Shown piece after piece: positions 43,174-52,195 of a stretch of DNA of 54,988 nucleotides; the first letter of the stretch is position 1, and the number at the start of each line of letters is the position of its first letter. Both the position numbers and the translations under genes were made by a program. Where the stretch lies: contig JAURFC010000002.1 in NCBI GenBank assembly GCA_030834445.1, forward strand, positions 72,504-127,491, read 5' to 3'. The stretch is from Bacillota bacterium. Its GTDB lineage: Bacteria; Bacillota_I; Bacilli_A; RFN20; CAG-826. The notes below the pieces were generated by a model that saw only the letters and a program-made list of their open reading frames with translations, was not told the origin of the DNA and searched no databases.

Positions 43174-43404
43174 TCGTCTCCTTTTCTACACTTAGTATGG
43201 CGCTTACCCATTCATAATTGTAGCGATATTTAGTTGAGTTTTTATGATTGCCTCAACCATAACGATAGTTTTTATCTCTTATTTGTTGAGTTGTCCTTAA
43301 CTTTAAGTTTGATAGTGAATCTTTTATAATGAGTTAATCATTGTTTTATTAAAAACACAAACAATGGAAATGCTTCACGACGAAAGGTATGGTGATTACG
43401 CGTT
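43174..43404. promoter_or_regulatory. divergent spacer between XRE regulator and hpt
   Basis: This 231-base spacer holds GTTGAG at 43233-43238, its inverse CTCAAC at 43252-43257 and GTTGAG again at 43285-43290, possible operators. TATAAT at 43325-43330 is a candidate hpt -10 box, giving a leader of about 70 bases with a weak ATTGTTT/AAACAAT hairpin. TATGGT at 43388-43393 is a closer alternative. No gene-sized reading frame with a ribosome site is visible. Confidence 0.4.
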
Positions 43405-43989
43405 ATGAATTCCCCACTGCATCCTGATTTCGAGTCCGTTGTCTTAACCGAAGAAGACATTTCCCAACACATCCTAAAGCTAGCCGATCAACTTAACAAC
43501 GACTATCGCAATAAATGTCCTGTTATCCTCGCTGTCTTGAAGGGTGTTTATCCCTTTTTATCCGATCTCACCAAACATCTAAACTTTTATTGTGATGTTG
43601 AATTTATTGCGGCCAGTAGTTACCACGGCGGAACCGCCACTACGGATTGGGTGGAAATATACCTCTGGCCAAGAATGAGCTTAAAAGGAAAGGATGTCAT
43701 TATCGTAGAAGATATTATTGATTCGGGTTTAACCTTGAAAAAGATTAAACAAAAAGTCATATCTGAAGGTGCTAATTCTGTGAAATTGGTCACACTGCTT
43801 GATAAACCTTCTGGACGAAAAACGCGTCTTGAAGTCGATTATGTTGGAACGACGGTCAAACCACTCTTTTTAGTCGGATATGGATTAGATTTCCAAGAAA
43901 AATATCGCAATGTTCCTTACATCGGTGTTCTAAAAAAAGAAATTATTACGATGAATGCAAAAGATTATCCCTGGAGGAATGAAGACTAA
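43405..43989 (+). CDS. hpt: hypoxanthine-guanine phosphoribosyltransferase
   Basis: A 194-residue purine salvage enzyme making IMP/GMP from base and PRPP. The PRPP loop is VIIVEDIIDSGLTL, the first flexible-loop region has AASSYHGG, and LLDKPSGRKT plus FLVGYGLDFQEKYRNVPYIG form the purine site. Length is near normal. It is coupled to apt by TAATG. Confidence 0.94.
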   Translation: MNSPLHPDFESVVLTEEDISQHILKLADQLNNDYRNKCPVILAVLKGVYPFLSDLTKHLNFYCDVEFIAASSYHGGTATTDWVEIYLWPRMSLKGKDVIIVEDIIDSGLTLKKIKQKVISEGANSVKLVTLLDKPSGRKTRLEVDYVGTTVKPLFLVGYGLDFQEKYRNVPYIGVLKKEIITMNAKDYPWRNED

Positions 43990-44507
43990 TGGATTTAAAG
44001 AAATTTATCGCTGAAGTTCCCAATTGGCCAATTGAAGGTGTCTCCTTTAAAGATGTCACCCCACTTTTAGGAAATGGTGAGGCTTTTCGTGCTTCCATTG
44101 ATGCGCTCGCTAACCTTGTTAGTGCCATAAAGCCTGACGTGATTGTCTCTCCAGAGGCACGAGGGTTTATTTTTGGTGGCGCTGTCGCTGCCCAACTTAA
44201 AATTCCTTTTGTTCTTGTTCGCAAAGCCGGTAAATTACCTCGTCCTGCCATCCAAGAAGGTGTCGTTTTAGAATACGGTACAACCCAATTATTTATGCAC
44301 GAAGATGCTATTCTTCCTGGTCAAAAAGTTGTCATTCTCGATGATGTTTTAGCGACAGGAGGGACCTCGCTTTCGATTGCTAAGCTTGTTCAACGCCTTG
44401 GAGGCAATGTCCTAAGCTTTGTCTTTTTAATTAATTTAAGTTATTTGCCGGGTTATCAACGATTAAAAAATGAAAACTTTAACGTTGCCTGTGCCTTAGA
44501 TTATTAG
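43989..44507 (+). CDS. apt: adenine phosphoribosyltransferase
   Basis: A 172-residue enzyme converting adenine and PRPP to AMP. Hallmarks are NWPIEGVSFKDVTPLL, SPEARGFIFGGAVA, VLVRKAGKLPRPAI and the PRPP loop VVILDDVLATGGTS. GGAGG lies upstream in the hpt coding end. The stop overlaps the convergent upp stop by 4 bases. Confidence 0.96.
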   Translation: MDLKKFIAEVPNWPIEGVSFKDVTPLLGNGEAFRASIDALANLVSAIKPDVIVSPEARGFIFGGAVAAQLKIPFVLVRKAGKLPRPAIQEGVVLEYGTTQLFMHEDAILPGQKVVILDDVLATGGTSLSIAKLVQRLGGNVLSFVFLINLSYLPGYQRLKNENFNVACALDY

Positions 44508-45136
44508 TCTTCTTTACCGTATAAACGATCGCCACAATCTCCTAAGCCTGGAACAATAAAGCCATGTTGATTAAGACCGCGATCAAGTGCGGCCAAAAAT
44601 ATTTTGACATCGGGGTGTTTTTCATGGACCGCTTGTATGCCTTCTAAAACACCCACCAAACCTAGATAAATAATGTTTTTTGCCCCTTTTTCCTTCACTT
44701 TATCAATGGCATAATTCAACGATCCACCTGTTGCTAACATGGGGTCTAAGATGAATACTTGGGTTTCAGGGTTTATTTTTGGTAATTTCACAATATACGC
44801 TTTCGGTTGAAGGGTTTCTTCGTTCCTAGCCAGACCAATGTGACCAACGCCTGCCGAAGGAATCATATCCGTAAACGCATCTAACATTCCTAAACCTGCT
44901 CTTAAAATGGGTATGACCATCACATCGGTTGCAAGGGTGTGTCCCACCATGCCTTCTACAGGCGTCACAATCCCTTTTTTTTGCAGTTCTAGATGATGGG
45001 TTGCTTGAAACATCATTAAGGTCGTAATCTCTTTGACGAGTGTTCTAAAATAATTATTCGCAGTGTCTTTTTCTCGAAGAATCGTCATTTTATGATCGAT
45101 GAGCGGATGCTTAATTAAAAAATATGCATTATCCAT
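44504..45136 (-). CDS. upp: uracil phosphoribosyltransferase
   Basis: A 210-residue pyrimidine salvage enzyme making UMP from uracil and PRPP. HPLIDHKMTILREKDT, PILRAGLGMLDAF, FILDPMLATGGSLNYAI (PRPP loop) and the C-terminal uracil-binding GLGDCGDRLYG are all present. AGAGGTA precedes the start at 45136. Convergent with hpt-apt, it completes a base-salvage cluster. Confidence 0.96.
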   Translation of the reverse strand: MDNAYFLIKHPLIDHKMTILREKDTANNYFRTLVKEITTLMMFQATHHLELQKKGIVTPVEGMVGHTLATDVMVIPILRAGLGMLDAFTDMIPSAGVGHIGLARNEETLQPKAYIVKLPKINPETQVFILDPMLATGGSLNYAIDKVKEKGAKNIIYLGLVGVLEGIQAVHEKHPDVKIFLAALDRGLNQHGFIVPGLGDCGDRLYGKED

Positions 45137-45226
45137 TTTAATACCTCTTTTTAATCATACGAAATCCTCGGTCATTGTAATGTAAAATTTCAACAATCAT
45201 TCTCTTTCTATTTTAAGTTAAAAACG

Positions 45227-45241
45227 TATATTGATAATCGT
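45227..45241 (+). promoter_or_regulatory. -10 box, probable leaderless start for MFS gene
   Basis: TATATT (45227-45232) lies 9 bases before the ATG at 45242; GATAAT (45233-45238) is a nearer alternative. No Shine-Dalgarno site is present. Confidence 0.4.
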
Positions 45242-46531
45242 ATGAATAAACCATTCCTGATTAATCGCGATTTTGCCTTATTGTTCTTCGGGCGCCTCGT
45301 TAGTGATATTGGCCATCATCTCTATTCGTTTGCCATTGGTTGGTACATCTTATCGTTGACAAATTCAGCTGCGCAAGCAGGATATTATATGGCGTTTGGC
45401 GGTATCGTTTATGTGATTCTTACCCCCTTAGCAGGTGTTTTGGTTGACCGCCTTGACCGGATAAAGATTATTTACATGACTGACTTTATTCGCGGTATCT
45501 CAATTCTGCTCGCAGGATTATTTATCTTACTCAAACCTCAATGGACCTTCGGCTCATTTTCAATCGATATGAATTTACCTTCTCATCAATTAGTGGTTTT
45601 ATACATCACCGCATTTATCTTTTCGGCAAATGGTGCTCTGTTCGCACCGGCCGTGACCGCCTCCGTTCCCTATTTGGTCAACGATGATGAACTGCAAAAA
45701 GCGAATAGTTTACACGCGGGGCAACAAGCCTTTATTTCCATCGTTGGCGCGTTAAGTGCCGGGGTTTTATACGGAGCACTTGGTATTGGTTTCATCTTTA
45801 TCCTTACGAGTGTTAGTTATATTGCTTCTGCAATCTCTGAGATGTTTATTCGCACACAAAGTCATGAAAAAAATAGTCAAAAGTTAACGTTGTCTCTCGC
45901 CCTCAAAGAATTTGCTGATGGTTTTCGTTTTATCCTTCAAACGCAAGGGATGTTCGCATTTGTTTTAGTTGTTTTAACAGTAAATATGTTTGCGTCACCG
46001 TTATTTGGGGTTGCTCAACCGTACTTTTTTAATCAAATTGTTCAAACCGATCCTATTTATTACTCTTTTGTCGGTCTGGCTTTTTCCGTGGGTAGTATCG
46101 TCATGGCGATTTATCTCTCGGGTCGTGCTTCCCCTCCAAAAGTTTATCAACCCTTGCGAAGAGGTTTACTTGGATTTTCGATGGGTATTTCTTTATTAGG
46201 CATCATCGTTTTATCCTATACCGAAAACTGGCTCAGTTTTTGGCCGATGTATCTTTTATTGATGGTTGTGTCTGTTATCATTGGATTGGTGATCACTTCT
46301 ATTAATACGCCAATTGGTGTCGCTTTACAACGGTATGTTCCCAAAGATAAATTAGGACGCGTTAATGCCATTATAAATTTACTAGCTCAAGGTGTTATTC
46401 CTTTTTCAACTGCGTTAGCAGGGGTGATGATTGAACATCTTAATCTCGCTTTGTTTTATTTTATCGTGGCCATCGGGATGTTACTTACGACCCTAGCAGC
46501 CTATGCTTCCAAAACTTTGAAAGCATTTTAA
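45242..46531 (+). CDS. MFS transporter
   Basis: A 429-residue major facilitator protein with twelve hydrophobic segments, similar in style to enterobactin/macrolide-type exporters (MFS_3). RDFALLFFGRLVSDIG opens the protein; GVLVDRLDRIKIIYMTD is motif A. Its layout parallels the transporter at 853-2100 (both have the same first-half pattern), so the two are distant paralogues. The substrate is unknown. Confidence 0.85.
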   Translation: MNKPFLINRDFALLFFGRLVSDIGHHLYSFAIGWYILSLTNSAAQAGYYMAFGGIVYVILTPLAGVLVDRLDRIKIIYMTDFIRGISILLAGLFILLKPQWTFGSFSIDMNLPSHQLVVLYITAFIFSANGALFAPAVTASVPYLVNDDELQKANSLHAGQQAFISIVGALSAGVLYGALGIGFIFILTSVSYIASAISEMFIRTQSHEKNSQKLTLSLALKEFADGFRFILQTQGMFAFVLVVLTVNMFASPLFGVAQPYFFNQIVQTDPIYYSFVGLAFSVGSIVMAIYLSGRASPPKVYQPLRRGLLGFSMGISLLGIIVLSYTENWLSFWPMYLLLMVVSVIIGLVITSINTPIGVALQRYVPKDKLGRVNAIINLLAQGVIPFSTALAGVMIEHLNLALFYFIVAIGMLLTTLAAYASKTLKAF

Positions 46532-46554
46532 CGCTATTTCGCGATTGTATTTTA

Positions 46555-46567
46555 TACAATTTTAATC
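46555..46567 (+). promoter_or_regulatory. -10 box, leaderless start for hslO
   Basis: TACAAT (46555-46560) lies 7 bases before the ATG at 46568. The gap TTTAATC has no Shine-Dalgarno sequence. It sits in the 36-base space after the MFS gene. Confidence 0.5.
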
Positions 46568-47458
46568 ATGAAAAAGAATATGTTAATTGGTCTTGCCTAT
46601 GGTCGGCAATGTCGGGTTGTTGTGCTGGATTCCCGTGACATTGTTCAAGAAGTCACATCCAAACACGGAACCAAACCCACGGCATCTGCGGCATTAGGTC
46701 GATCCCTAAGTGCCGGTTTGTTGCTCGCAAGCTCACTGAAAGGTGAAGAAAAATACACGATTCGTTTATCGGGAAATGGACCCATCCAAGAAATTGTGGT
46801 TGATGCTACAGCAAAGGGAACCGTTCGTGGTTATGTTTCCCAACCCCAGGTTCATCTTCCTCCCAAAGCAAACGGTAAGCTTGATGTTTCTGGTGCCATC
46901 GGAACCCAAGGTTTATTAACGGTGGTAAAACATACGGAAAATGATTTAAACTTTACCGGCCAAACACCGTTTGTTTCCGGAGAAATTGCAGAGGATTTTA
47001 CACATTATCTTGTCACATCGGAACAAATTCCTTCCGCGATGGGACTTGGGGTTCTTGTTCATCCTGATGAAAGCATACTCGAAGCAGGTGGGTTTCTTGT
47101 TCAAGCATTACCTGGTGTTCAAGAATCAACCTTAGAAACCTTAGAAAAACACCTCCCCAATGTACCAACCATTACACAATTATTGAAAGATGATCATGAT
47201 TTATTATCCCTCGCACAAAAAATCACGGGCGATGCCCATTTTGAACCGCTTGAATCTCGACATGTTCACTTTCAATGCACGTGTTCATTAAATCGTACCG
47301 AAGAAACCCTCATGTTACTTGGTCAAAAGGAACTCGAATCGATGATCGCCGAACAACATGGTGCCGATGTCCATTGCAATTTTTGTAATGCGCATTACAC
47401 CTTTGATGAGACTGACTTAAAGAAGTTAATTCAAGAATTAAATCGTCATCTTGCTTAA
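46568..47458 (+). CDS. hslO: redox-regulated chaperone Hsp33
   Basis: A 296-residue cytoplasmic holdase activated by oxidation. The zinc centre near the C-terminus is CTC ... CNFC, four cysteines in the CxC-x(n)-CxxC order typical of Hsp33. The N-terminal domain has SAALGRSLSAGLLLASSLK and IRLSGNGPIQEIVVDA, followed by RGYVSQPQV. Disulfide formation unfolds the linker and exposes the client-binding surface. Confidence 0.96.
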   Translation: MKKNMLIGLAYGRQCRVVVLDSRDIVQEVTSKHGTKPTASAALGRSLSAGLLLASSLKGEEKYTIRLSGNGPIQEIVVDATAKGTVRGYVSQPQVHLPPKANGKLDVSGAIGTQGLLTVVKHTENDLNFTGQTPFVSGEIAEDFTHYLVTSEQIPSAMGLGVLVHPDESILEAGGFLVQALPGVQESTLETLEKHLPNVPTITQLLKDDHDLLSLAQKITGDAHFEPLESRHVHFQCTCSLNRTEETLMLLGQKELESMIAEQHGADVHCNFCNAHYTFDETDLKKLIQELNRHLA

Positions 47459-48355
47459 GGCAACCGCAAGTTGACTGGCGACTTTGGCGTTATTAAAAAC
47501 TAAGGCAAGGTTACTCTCTACCGACTCTCCGTGAGAAAGCGTTTTTAAGCGGCCTAATAAAAAGGGTGTGAGTTGATAACCCGATATATTTTGTTCGTTT
47601 GCTTCATGAATCGCTTGTTGAATGAGTTTTTCGACGTCTTCTTTGGGGAGAGCATGCTCCTTCGGAATCGGATTCGCGACTAAAACACCCGTGCTTGTAT
47701 CAATGTGCGATTGAATGGCTACCGTCCTTGCGAGTTCTTCCACGGATTGAACAGAACTTTTTAACACAATTCCTGAGTCCGAATAGTAAAAGGCGGGAAA
47801 GACCTTGGTTTGGTATCCAATCACAGGAACTCCCTTGGTTTCAAGATATTCCAGTGTTTTGGGTAAATCTAAGATGGCTTTGGCTCCTGCCGAAACAACC
47901 GCAATCGGTGACCGGGTAAATTCCTCTAAATCACTTGAAATATCCATCGTTTGTTCAGCACCGCGATGCACGCCCCCAATGCCGCCTGTCGCAAAGACGC
48001 GAATGCCAACCTTGTGGGCAATCCACATCGTTGTGGCCACAGTCGTACCACCAGAACGTTTTTGGGAAAGTACCGTTGACACATCTCGGCGCGAAACTTT
48101 TTCCACATTTTTTTCTTGGGCAAGTACTTCGAGTTGTTGATCCGTCAGGCCAACATGAATCATGCCCTTTAAGAAGGCAATCGTGGCCGGAACCGCTCCT
48201 TGATCACGAACAATACGTTCAACGTTGCGCGCCATCGTTAGATTTTCAGGATACGGAAGCCCGTGCGTAATAATCGTCGATTCTAAGGCGACGACTGGGC
48301 GATGATGACGAAGTGCTTCTTCAACATCATGATGGAGAATAATCCAATTTTTCAT
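47438..48355 (-). CDS. psuG: pseudouridine-5'-phosphate glycosidase
   Basis: A 305-residue enzyme that splits pseudouridine 5'-phosphate into uracil and ribose 5-phosphate. VALESTIITHGLPYPEN contains the catalytic Glu, SAGAKAILDLPKTLEYLET the catalytic Lys, and ATGGIGGVHRGAE and ESNLALVFNNAKVASQLA the remaining conserved sites. The pseudouridine kinase PsuK is not adjacent, so the phosphorylated substrate must come from elsewhere. Released uracil could feed Upp. Confidence 0.95.
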   Translation of the reverse strand: MKNWIILHHDVEEALRHHRPVVALESTIITHGLPYPENLTMARNVERIVRDQGAVPATIAFLKGMIHVGLTDQQLEVLAQEKNVEKVSRRDVSTVLSQKRSGGTTVATTMWIAHKVGIRVFATGGIGGVHRGAEQTMDISSDLEEFTRSPIAVVSAGAKAILDLPKTLEYLETKGVPVIGYQTKVFPAFYYSDSGIVLKSSVQSVEELARTVAIQSHIDTSTGVLVANPIPKEHALPKEDVEKLIQQAIHEANEQNISGYQLTPFLLGRLKTLSHGESVESNLALVFNNAKVASQLAVALSKMTI

Positions 48356-48367
48356 TACTTTATTTTA
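48356..48367 (-). promoter_or_regulatory. -10 box of psuG overlapping the upstream stop codon
   Basis: On the minus strand TAAAAT (48367-48362) lies 6 bases before the psuG ATG. Its first three bases are the stop codon of the ABC permease gene. No Shine-Dalgarno site is present. Confidence 0.5.
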
Positions 48368-49945
48368 TACCGAAAAACCACGAAATAAACGTGGTGCCCA
48401 TTTTTTAATGGCAAAAAGCATCGCCAATGTCGCGCTCACAAAGACCCCAATAAGAAAAAGATGTCGTTGAAAGGATGGCCAAGCACTTAACCATTCTGTA
48501 TAGGAGATGACGAGGATTACCGTCCAACCTATACCACCAAAGACACCAATTAAAGCAGCAAGACTTTGTTTAACCACCTCAACATCTTGTTGAAAATCGA
48601 ACCGAGGGAATAATAGATTAATCCAAAAATAAAACGTACTTAAACATATCACGAAAACCGCAAGAAGCATGAAGCTCATTAAACCTTCCAAAAAAGGCAC
48701 AAGGAAGACAACCATGAATATAAGGTGACTGATGACTAAAACGGGAAATGTAATGAGAAGGTTAAAGAGAATTTTCCCAATCGATAAGGTCATAATGGAT
48801 AACGGTAAACTTTTTATCGTATTAATATTTTTTCCTTCTAACGATAAACTTACCGCAGGCGTATACACTGTAGCCATTGTAAACCCAACAATGGCAAACC
48901 AAAGACTTTCAACCGGAATAGGAATCTCTATTTGAATCGCTTGAATAATCATCGGAATATCGGGGATAAAGAGTAAAGCGGTCGACGCTAGTAATAACAT
49001 TAAAACCCCGAAACCCGTATTCAGAATATATATCGGAGAATGAATAAATCGTTGCCATTCCATTCCCAATAAATGACGCCACAAGGAAAGGGGTTGATAG
49101 TCAATTGCTTTTGCTAGTTGAAACCGTTGATTGTTTTGAGTTTGGTTTAAACGATATAACCAGGGACTAATAAGAACTAAAACAGTCACCATCACACCCC
49201 CATGGGTCACAAAAAGTAGTAGAAAGGGAACGGTTTGGTTTTGAAATGCCCCAATCACCCATTGTTCAGGGACGTACCATTCAAAAAGTGGATTAGTTGT
49301 CAAATTGTTATTCAATCCTTGCGTCTGTTGATACTGAAAAAATGTAAAGACGAGGAGAAATAAAATCATTAAAATGGACTGCAAAACTTTGGGATTCAGA
49401 AAACGAGAAACAAGGCGATATATTCCCATAGAAATAAGTGTTCCTGCTAGCATCCATGGCAGGGGTAACATCAAAAGTGATAGGATTCCAAAGACCCAAC
49501 CACTCCACGGAACCGATGCAAAAAGACCATACACAAAGAGTATAGGGACACTAAGAACCAGACTAAAGACCATGATGAATACATACATCACAGACCATTT
49601 TGCAAATGTTAACGTGACTTTCTTAATCGGTAATGATCCAAGAAAATCAAAATCTTTGTAGGCAAATAGAGAGCCTCTCGCTTGGAAAAAACTAAATAAA
49701 AAGGCAATGCCGATGACATAAGAAGAAACCTGCTGTAACAAGGGCGTAAAATCATTGGAGGTTTGCAAAACTAAGGCGAGTTCATAATGTAAAAATCCTA
49801 ATGAAAAAAAGGTTACGCCAAGCGCATATATCAAGAGACCGATCATCAAAAATTTTTTTACGGTCGACTGAGAAATCGAGCGACCAAAAAGACGTTGAAT
49901 ACCAAATCGTTCTTTTAAAAAGACACCTAATAAGCGCCAATACAT
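48365..49945 (-). CDS. ABC-2 type transporter permease
   Basis: A 526-residue membrane protein with about 12 hydrophobic segments and no ATPase motifs. The segment FFQARGSLFAYKDFDFLGSLPIKK (as two parts; residues about 85-108) is typical of Bacillota ABC-2 exporter subunits of the YthQ/SkfF type, and VSLSLEGKNINTIKSLPLS repeats the pattern in the second half. Its start overlaps the ATPase gene stop by one base. Exported substrate is unknown; lipid, peptide or antibiotic are possible. Confidence 0.8.
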   Translation of the reverse strand: MYWRLLGVFLKERFGIQRLFGRSISQSTVKKFLMIGLLIYALGVTFFSLGFLHYELALVLQTSNDFTPLLQQVSSYVIGIAFLFSFFQARGSLFAYKDFDFLGSLPIKKVTLTFAKWSVMYVFIMVFSLVLSVPILFVYGLFASVPWSGWVFGILSLLMLPLPWMLAGTLISMGIYRLVSRFLNPKVLQSILMILFLLVFTFFQYQQTQGLNNNLTTNPLFEWYVPEQWVIGAFQNQTVPFLLLFVTHGGVMVTVLVLISPWLYRLNQTQNNQRFQLAKAIDYQPLSLWRHLLGMEWQRFIHSPIYILNTGFGVLMLLLASTALLFIPDIPMIIQAIQIEIPIPVESLWFAIVGFTMATVYTPAVSLSLEGKNINTIKSLPLSIMTLSIGKILFNLLITFPVLVISHLIFMVVFLVPFLEGLMSFMLLAVFVICLSTFYFWINLLFPRFDFQQDVEVVKQSLAALIGVFGGIGWTVILVISYTEWLSAWPSFQRHLFLIGVFVSATLAMLFAIKKWAPRLFRGFSV

Positions 49946-50649
49946 TATAAACTTTCCAAAAATAACGCTTCGAGGTTCTTATCTTTCACGATGGTCTTTG
50001 TTTCCCCTTGAGCGATGATTTTTCCTTGTTTAATAATCGCAATTCGATTGGTAATTTTTTCAACGACTTCAAGGACATGGCTCGAAAATAAAATCATGCT
50101 GCCTTGCTGTGTCAGTTCTTTAAACATTTCTTTGAGTGTGAAGGCCGCTTTGGGATCAAGACCCACAAATGGCTCATCCAATAAAAGGAGTTTCGGTTGG
50201 TGAATCAACGCCGCAATCAAGGCTGCTTTTTGCTTCATCCCATGAGAATACGTTTGAATCGGTTGTTTTAGAGCGATTTCCATATCAAAACGTTGGCCCA
50301 ATTCCTGAATTCGTTGAACACGATGGTCAGCAGGAACGCCATAAACGTCGGCGATAAAGTGAATAAATTGTTGACCTGATAATGATTCATACAGATCAGG
50401 GTGGTCGGGGATATAGGCTATTTGTTGTTTTACCTTTAATGGGTCTTTTGCCACATCATAACCAAAGAGGGTGATGGTTCCTTGGTTCAATTCGTGGATA
50501 CCAGCAATGGCTTTAATTAGTGTTGTTTTTCCCGCACCGTTGTGGCCCACAAAACCGAGCATATCACCCGGTTGGAGTGTTAAATCAATGCTTTGTATCG
50601 CTTGTTTTTTTCCATCATAGGATTTAGTCGCGTTGGAGATGACTAACAT
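49945..50649 (-). CDS. ABC transporter ATP-binding protein (exporter)
   Basis: A 234-residue ATPase of the ABC-2 exporter group. Walker A is GHNGAGKTT (about 36-44), the signature is YSHGMKQKAALIAAL and Walker B is LLLLDEPFVGLDP, followed by LFSSHVLEVVEKI with the switch His. The SHGMKQK form of the signature is typical of YthP/EcsA-type exporters. It pairs with the permease gene directly downstream. Confidence 0.92.
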   Translation of the reverse strand: MLVISNATKSYDGKKQAIQSIDLTLQPGDMLGFVGHNGAGKTTLIKAIAGIHELNQGTITLFGYDVAKDPLKVKQQIAYIPDHPDLYESLSGQQFIHFIADVYGVPADHRVQRIQELGQRFDMEIALKQPIQTYSHGMKQKAALIAALIHQPKLLLLDEPFVGLDPKAAFTLKEMFKELTQQGSMILFSSHVLEVVEKITNRIAIIKQGKIIAQGETKTIVKDKNLEALFLESL

Positions 50650-50652
50650 AAT

Positions 50653-51126
50653 TTACAAAAGCTTTTCAATGTAGGATGTCATTTGTGCAGGTTGGAAGAC
50701 AGGACTAAAGCGTTTGACGATGCGCCCTTGTCGATCCACTAAAAACTTCGTAAAATTCCACTTAATATCCGCACCTAAGAGTCCGGCTTTCCCTTTTTTT
50801 AACCAACGATAAAGAGGATGGGTATCCGGACCATTCACATTTAATTTTCCAAAGGGTTTGAAAGAATTTTTCAATTTTACTTCACAAATTTGCGCAGTTT
50901 CTTCATCGCTTTCTGGCGATTGATTCCCAAATTGGTTGCAAGGAAAATCAAGAACTTCTAAGCCCTTTTCATGATAGGTTTGAAAAAGTTTTTCTAACCC
51001 TTCGTATTGCGGAGCTAATCCACAATGAATGGCTGTGTTCACGATTAAAACAACTTTCTCTTTGTATTTATCTAAAGAAATGTGTTGTCCTAAGTGGTTT
51101 TGCACGGAAAAATCGTAAAGTTTCAT
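50653..51126 (-). CDS. glutathione peroxidase-family thiol peroxidase
   Basis: A 157-residue peroxidase of the GPx/BsaA family, reducing peroxides through a thiol relay. NTAIHCGLAPQYEGLE holds the peroxidatic Cys (usual form NTASKCGFTPQY), LDFPCNQFGNQSPES supplies the Gln region and the second Cys, and KWNFTKFLVD the Trp-Asn of the active site. It is the Cys, not selenocysteine, form. GAGGT precedes the start. Confidence 0.93.
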   Translation of the reverse strand: MKLYDFSVQNHLGQHISLDKYKEKVVLIVNTAIHCGLAPQYEGLEKLFQTYHEKGLEVLDFPCNQFGNQSPESDEETAQICEVKLKNSFKPFGKLNVNGPDTHPLYRWLKKGKAGLLGADIKWNFTKFLVDRQGRIVKRFSPVFQPAQMTSYIEKLL

Positions 51127-51144
51127 CGTTTTACCTCAACAATT

Positions 51145-51150
51145 ATTATA
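51145..51150 (-). promoter_or_regulatory. -10 box of the glutathione peroxidase gene
   Basis: On the minus strand TATAAT (51150-51145) contains the TAA stop codon of mutY as its bases 3-5. About 18 bases with GAGGT separate it from the ATG at 51126. Confidence 0.5.
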
Positions 51151-52129
51151 CGCTTTTCTTGGCTAACAAAATGGTTTTAACAATTTTTTTGTGGGCTTGT
51201 GGAATCGGAATTGAATCGACTTTATCGCGGTGAATCCATTGAATGTCCTGATCCTCAAAATCGTCAACCTCTACGACATCCATCGTCCATCTTTGATGCG
51301 AAAATACATGAAAGAATGTATCAATCAATGTTTCGTCTTGTTTTCGTTCACGTTCAACTTGGGGCAACAAATACATCCCTTCCAGAAGCGCATTTTTGGA
51401 AGGGATGAAGGCAAGATGATCATCCCGCCAAATGATGAAGGTGACAAACTTTCTTTGTTTGATTTTTACAACTTTATCACTGTTGGGTATGCGGTGAATC
51501 AATCCCGCTTTTAACGCGAGACATTCTGTTTTTAATGGACACTTTTCACAAAGGGGGGTCTGCGGTTTACAAATAAGTGCACCCAGTTCCATGACGGCTT
51601 GGGTGTAGATACGTGGAGTGGCTTGTTCTATGAAATTTTGGTGTATCGATTGAATTTTTTTTCGGGTGCTAGTGACGGACGTGTTTTCCTCGATTCCTAA
51701 AAGTCGGGTGATGACCCGAATGACATTACCATCCATCGCGGCATAAGGTTGATTGAAGGCGATACTCATGATTGCACCCGCAGTATATACACCCACCCCA
51801 GGAATCGAACGAACCTCTTCATATGTTGTTGGAAAAATTCCTTGATGAACGTGAAGGAGATGTTGGGCTCCGAGATGGAGTAGTTTAAATCGTCGATAAT
51901 AACCGATGCCTTGAACAAGCGTTAGGACGTCTTCTAACGTTGCTTTCGCCAGAGATTCTACATTCGGAAAACGCCTCATAAACCGAGCATAATACGGTAA
52001 TACCGTCTCCATTTGTGTTTGCTGTAACATGACTTCACTCACCCAAATAGCATAAGGATCCTTCGTATGACGAAAGGGGAGATCACGTTGATGATCTTGA
52101 TACCATTGTTCAAGTGTGCCAATATTCAT
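51146..52129 (-). CDS. mutY: A/G-specific adenine glycosylase MutY
   Basis: A 327-residue DNA repair enzyme removing adenine opposite 8-oxoguanine. VSEVMLQQTQ has the catalytic Glu, IPGVGVYTAGAI is the HhH, AAMDGNVIRV has the catalytic Asp, and CKPQTPLCEKCPLKTEC gives the 4Fe-4S cysteines (C-x6-C-x2-C-x5-C). A NUDIX-like C-terminal domain recognises 8-oxoG. The start is set at 52129 (MNIGTLEQW), where family homology begins; in-frame ATGs at 52168/52165 would extend into the crtP promoter region. Confidence 0.94.
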   Translation of the reverse strand: MNIGTLEQWYQDHQRDLPFRHTKDPYAIWVSEVMLQQTQMETVLPYYARFMRRFPNVESLAKATLEDVLTLVQGIGYYRRFKLLHLGAQHLLHVHQGIFPTTYEEVRSIPGVGVYTAGAIMSIAFNQPYAAMDGNVIRVITRLLGIEENTSVTSTRKKIQSIHQNFIEQATPRIYTQAVMELGALICKPQTPLCEKCPLKTECLALKAGLIHRIPNSDKVVKIKQRKFVTFIIWRDDHLAFIPSKNALLEGMYLLPQVERERKQDETLIDTFFHVFSHQRWTMDVVEVDDFEDQDIQWIHRDKVDSIPIPQAHKKIVKTILLAKKSV

Positions 52130-52195
52130 GATTCTTAGTATAAATCGCAAGGGGGTTTCGCGCATCACTTGAATGTTTCTCGGTATAATAAACCT
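52130..52195. promoter_or_regulatory. divergent leaderless promoters, mutY and crtP
   Basis: On the minus strand TATACT (52142-52137) lies 7 bases before the mutY ATG. On the plus strand TATAAT (52184-52189) lies 6 bases before the crtP ATG at 52196. Neither gene has a Shine-Dalgarno site. Both promoters share 66 bases. Confidence 0.55.

Noticed and set aside
43325-43404. Purine riboswitch in the hpt leader
   Set aside because: The leader lacks the conserved three-way-junction bases and terminator; only a weak 7-pair hairpin is visible.
47935-48270. Open antisense frames over psuG (111 residues, two overlapping frames) as possible genes
   Set aside because: They lie wholly within the well-supported psuG gene, show no family motif or ribosome site, and have arbitrary composition.
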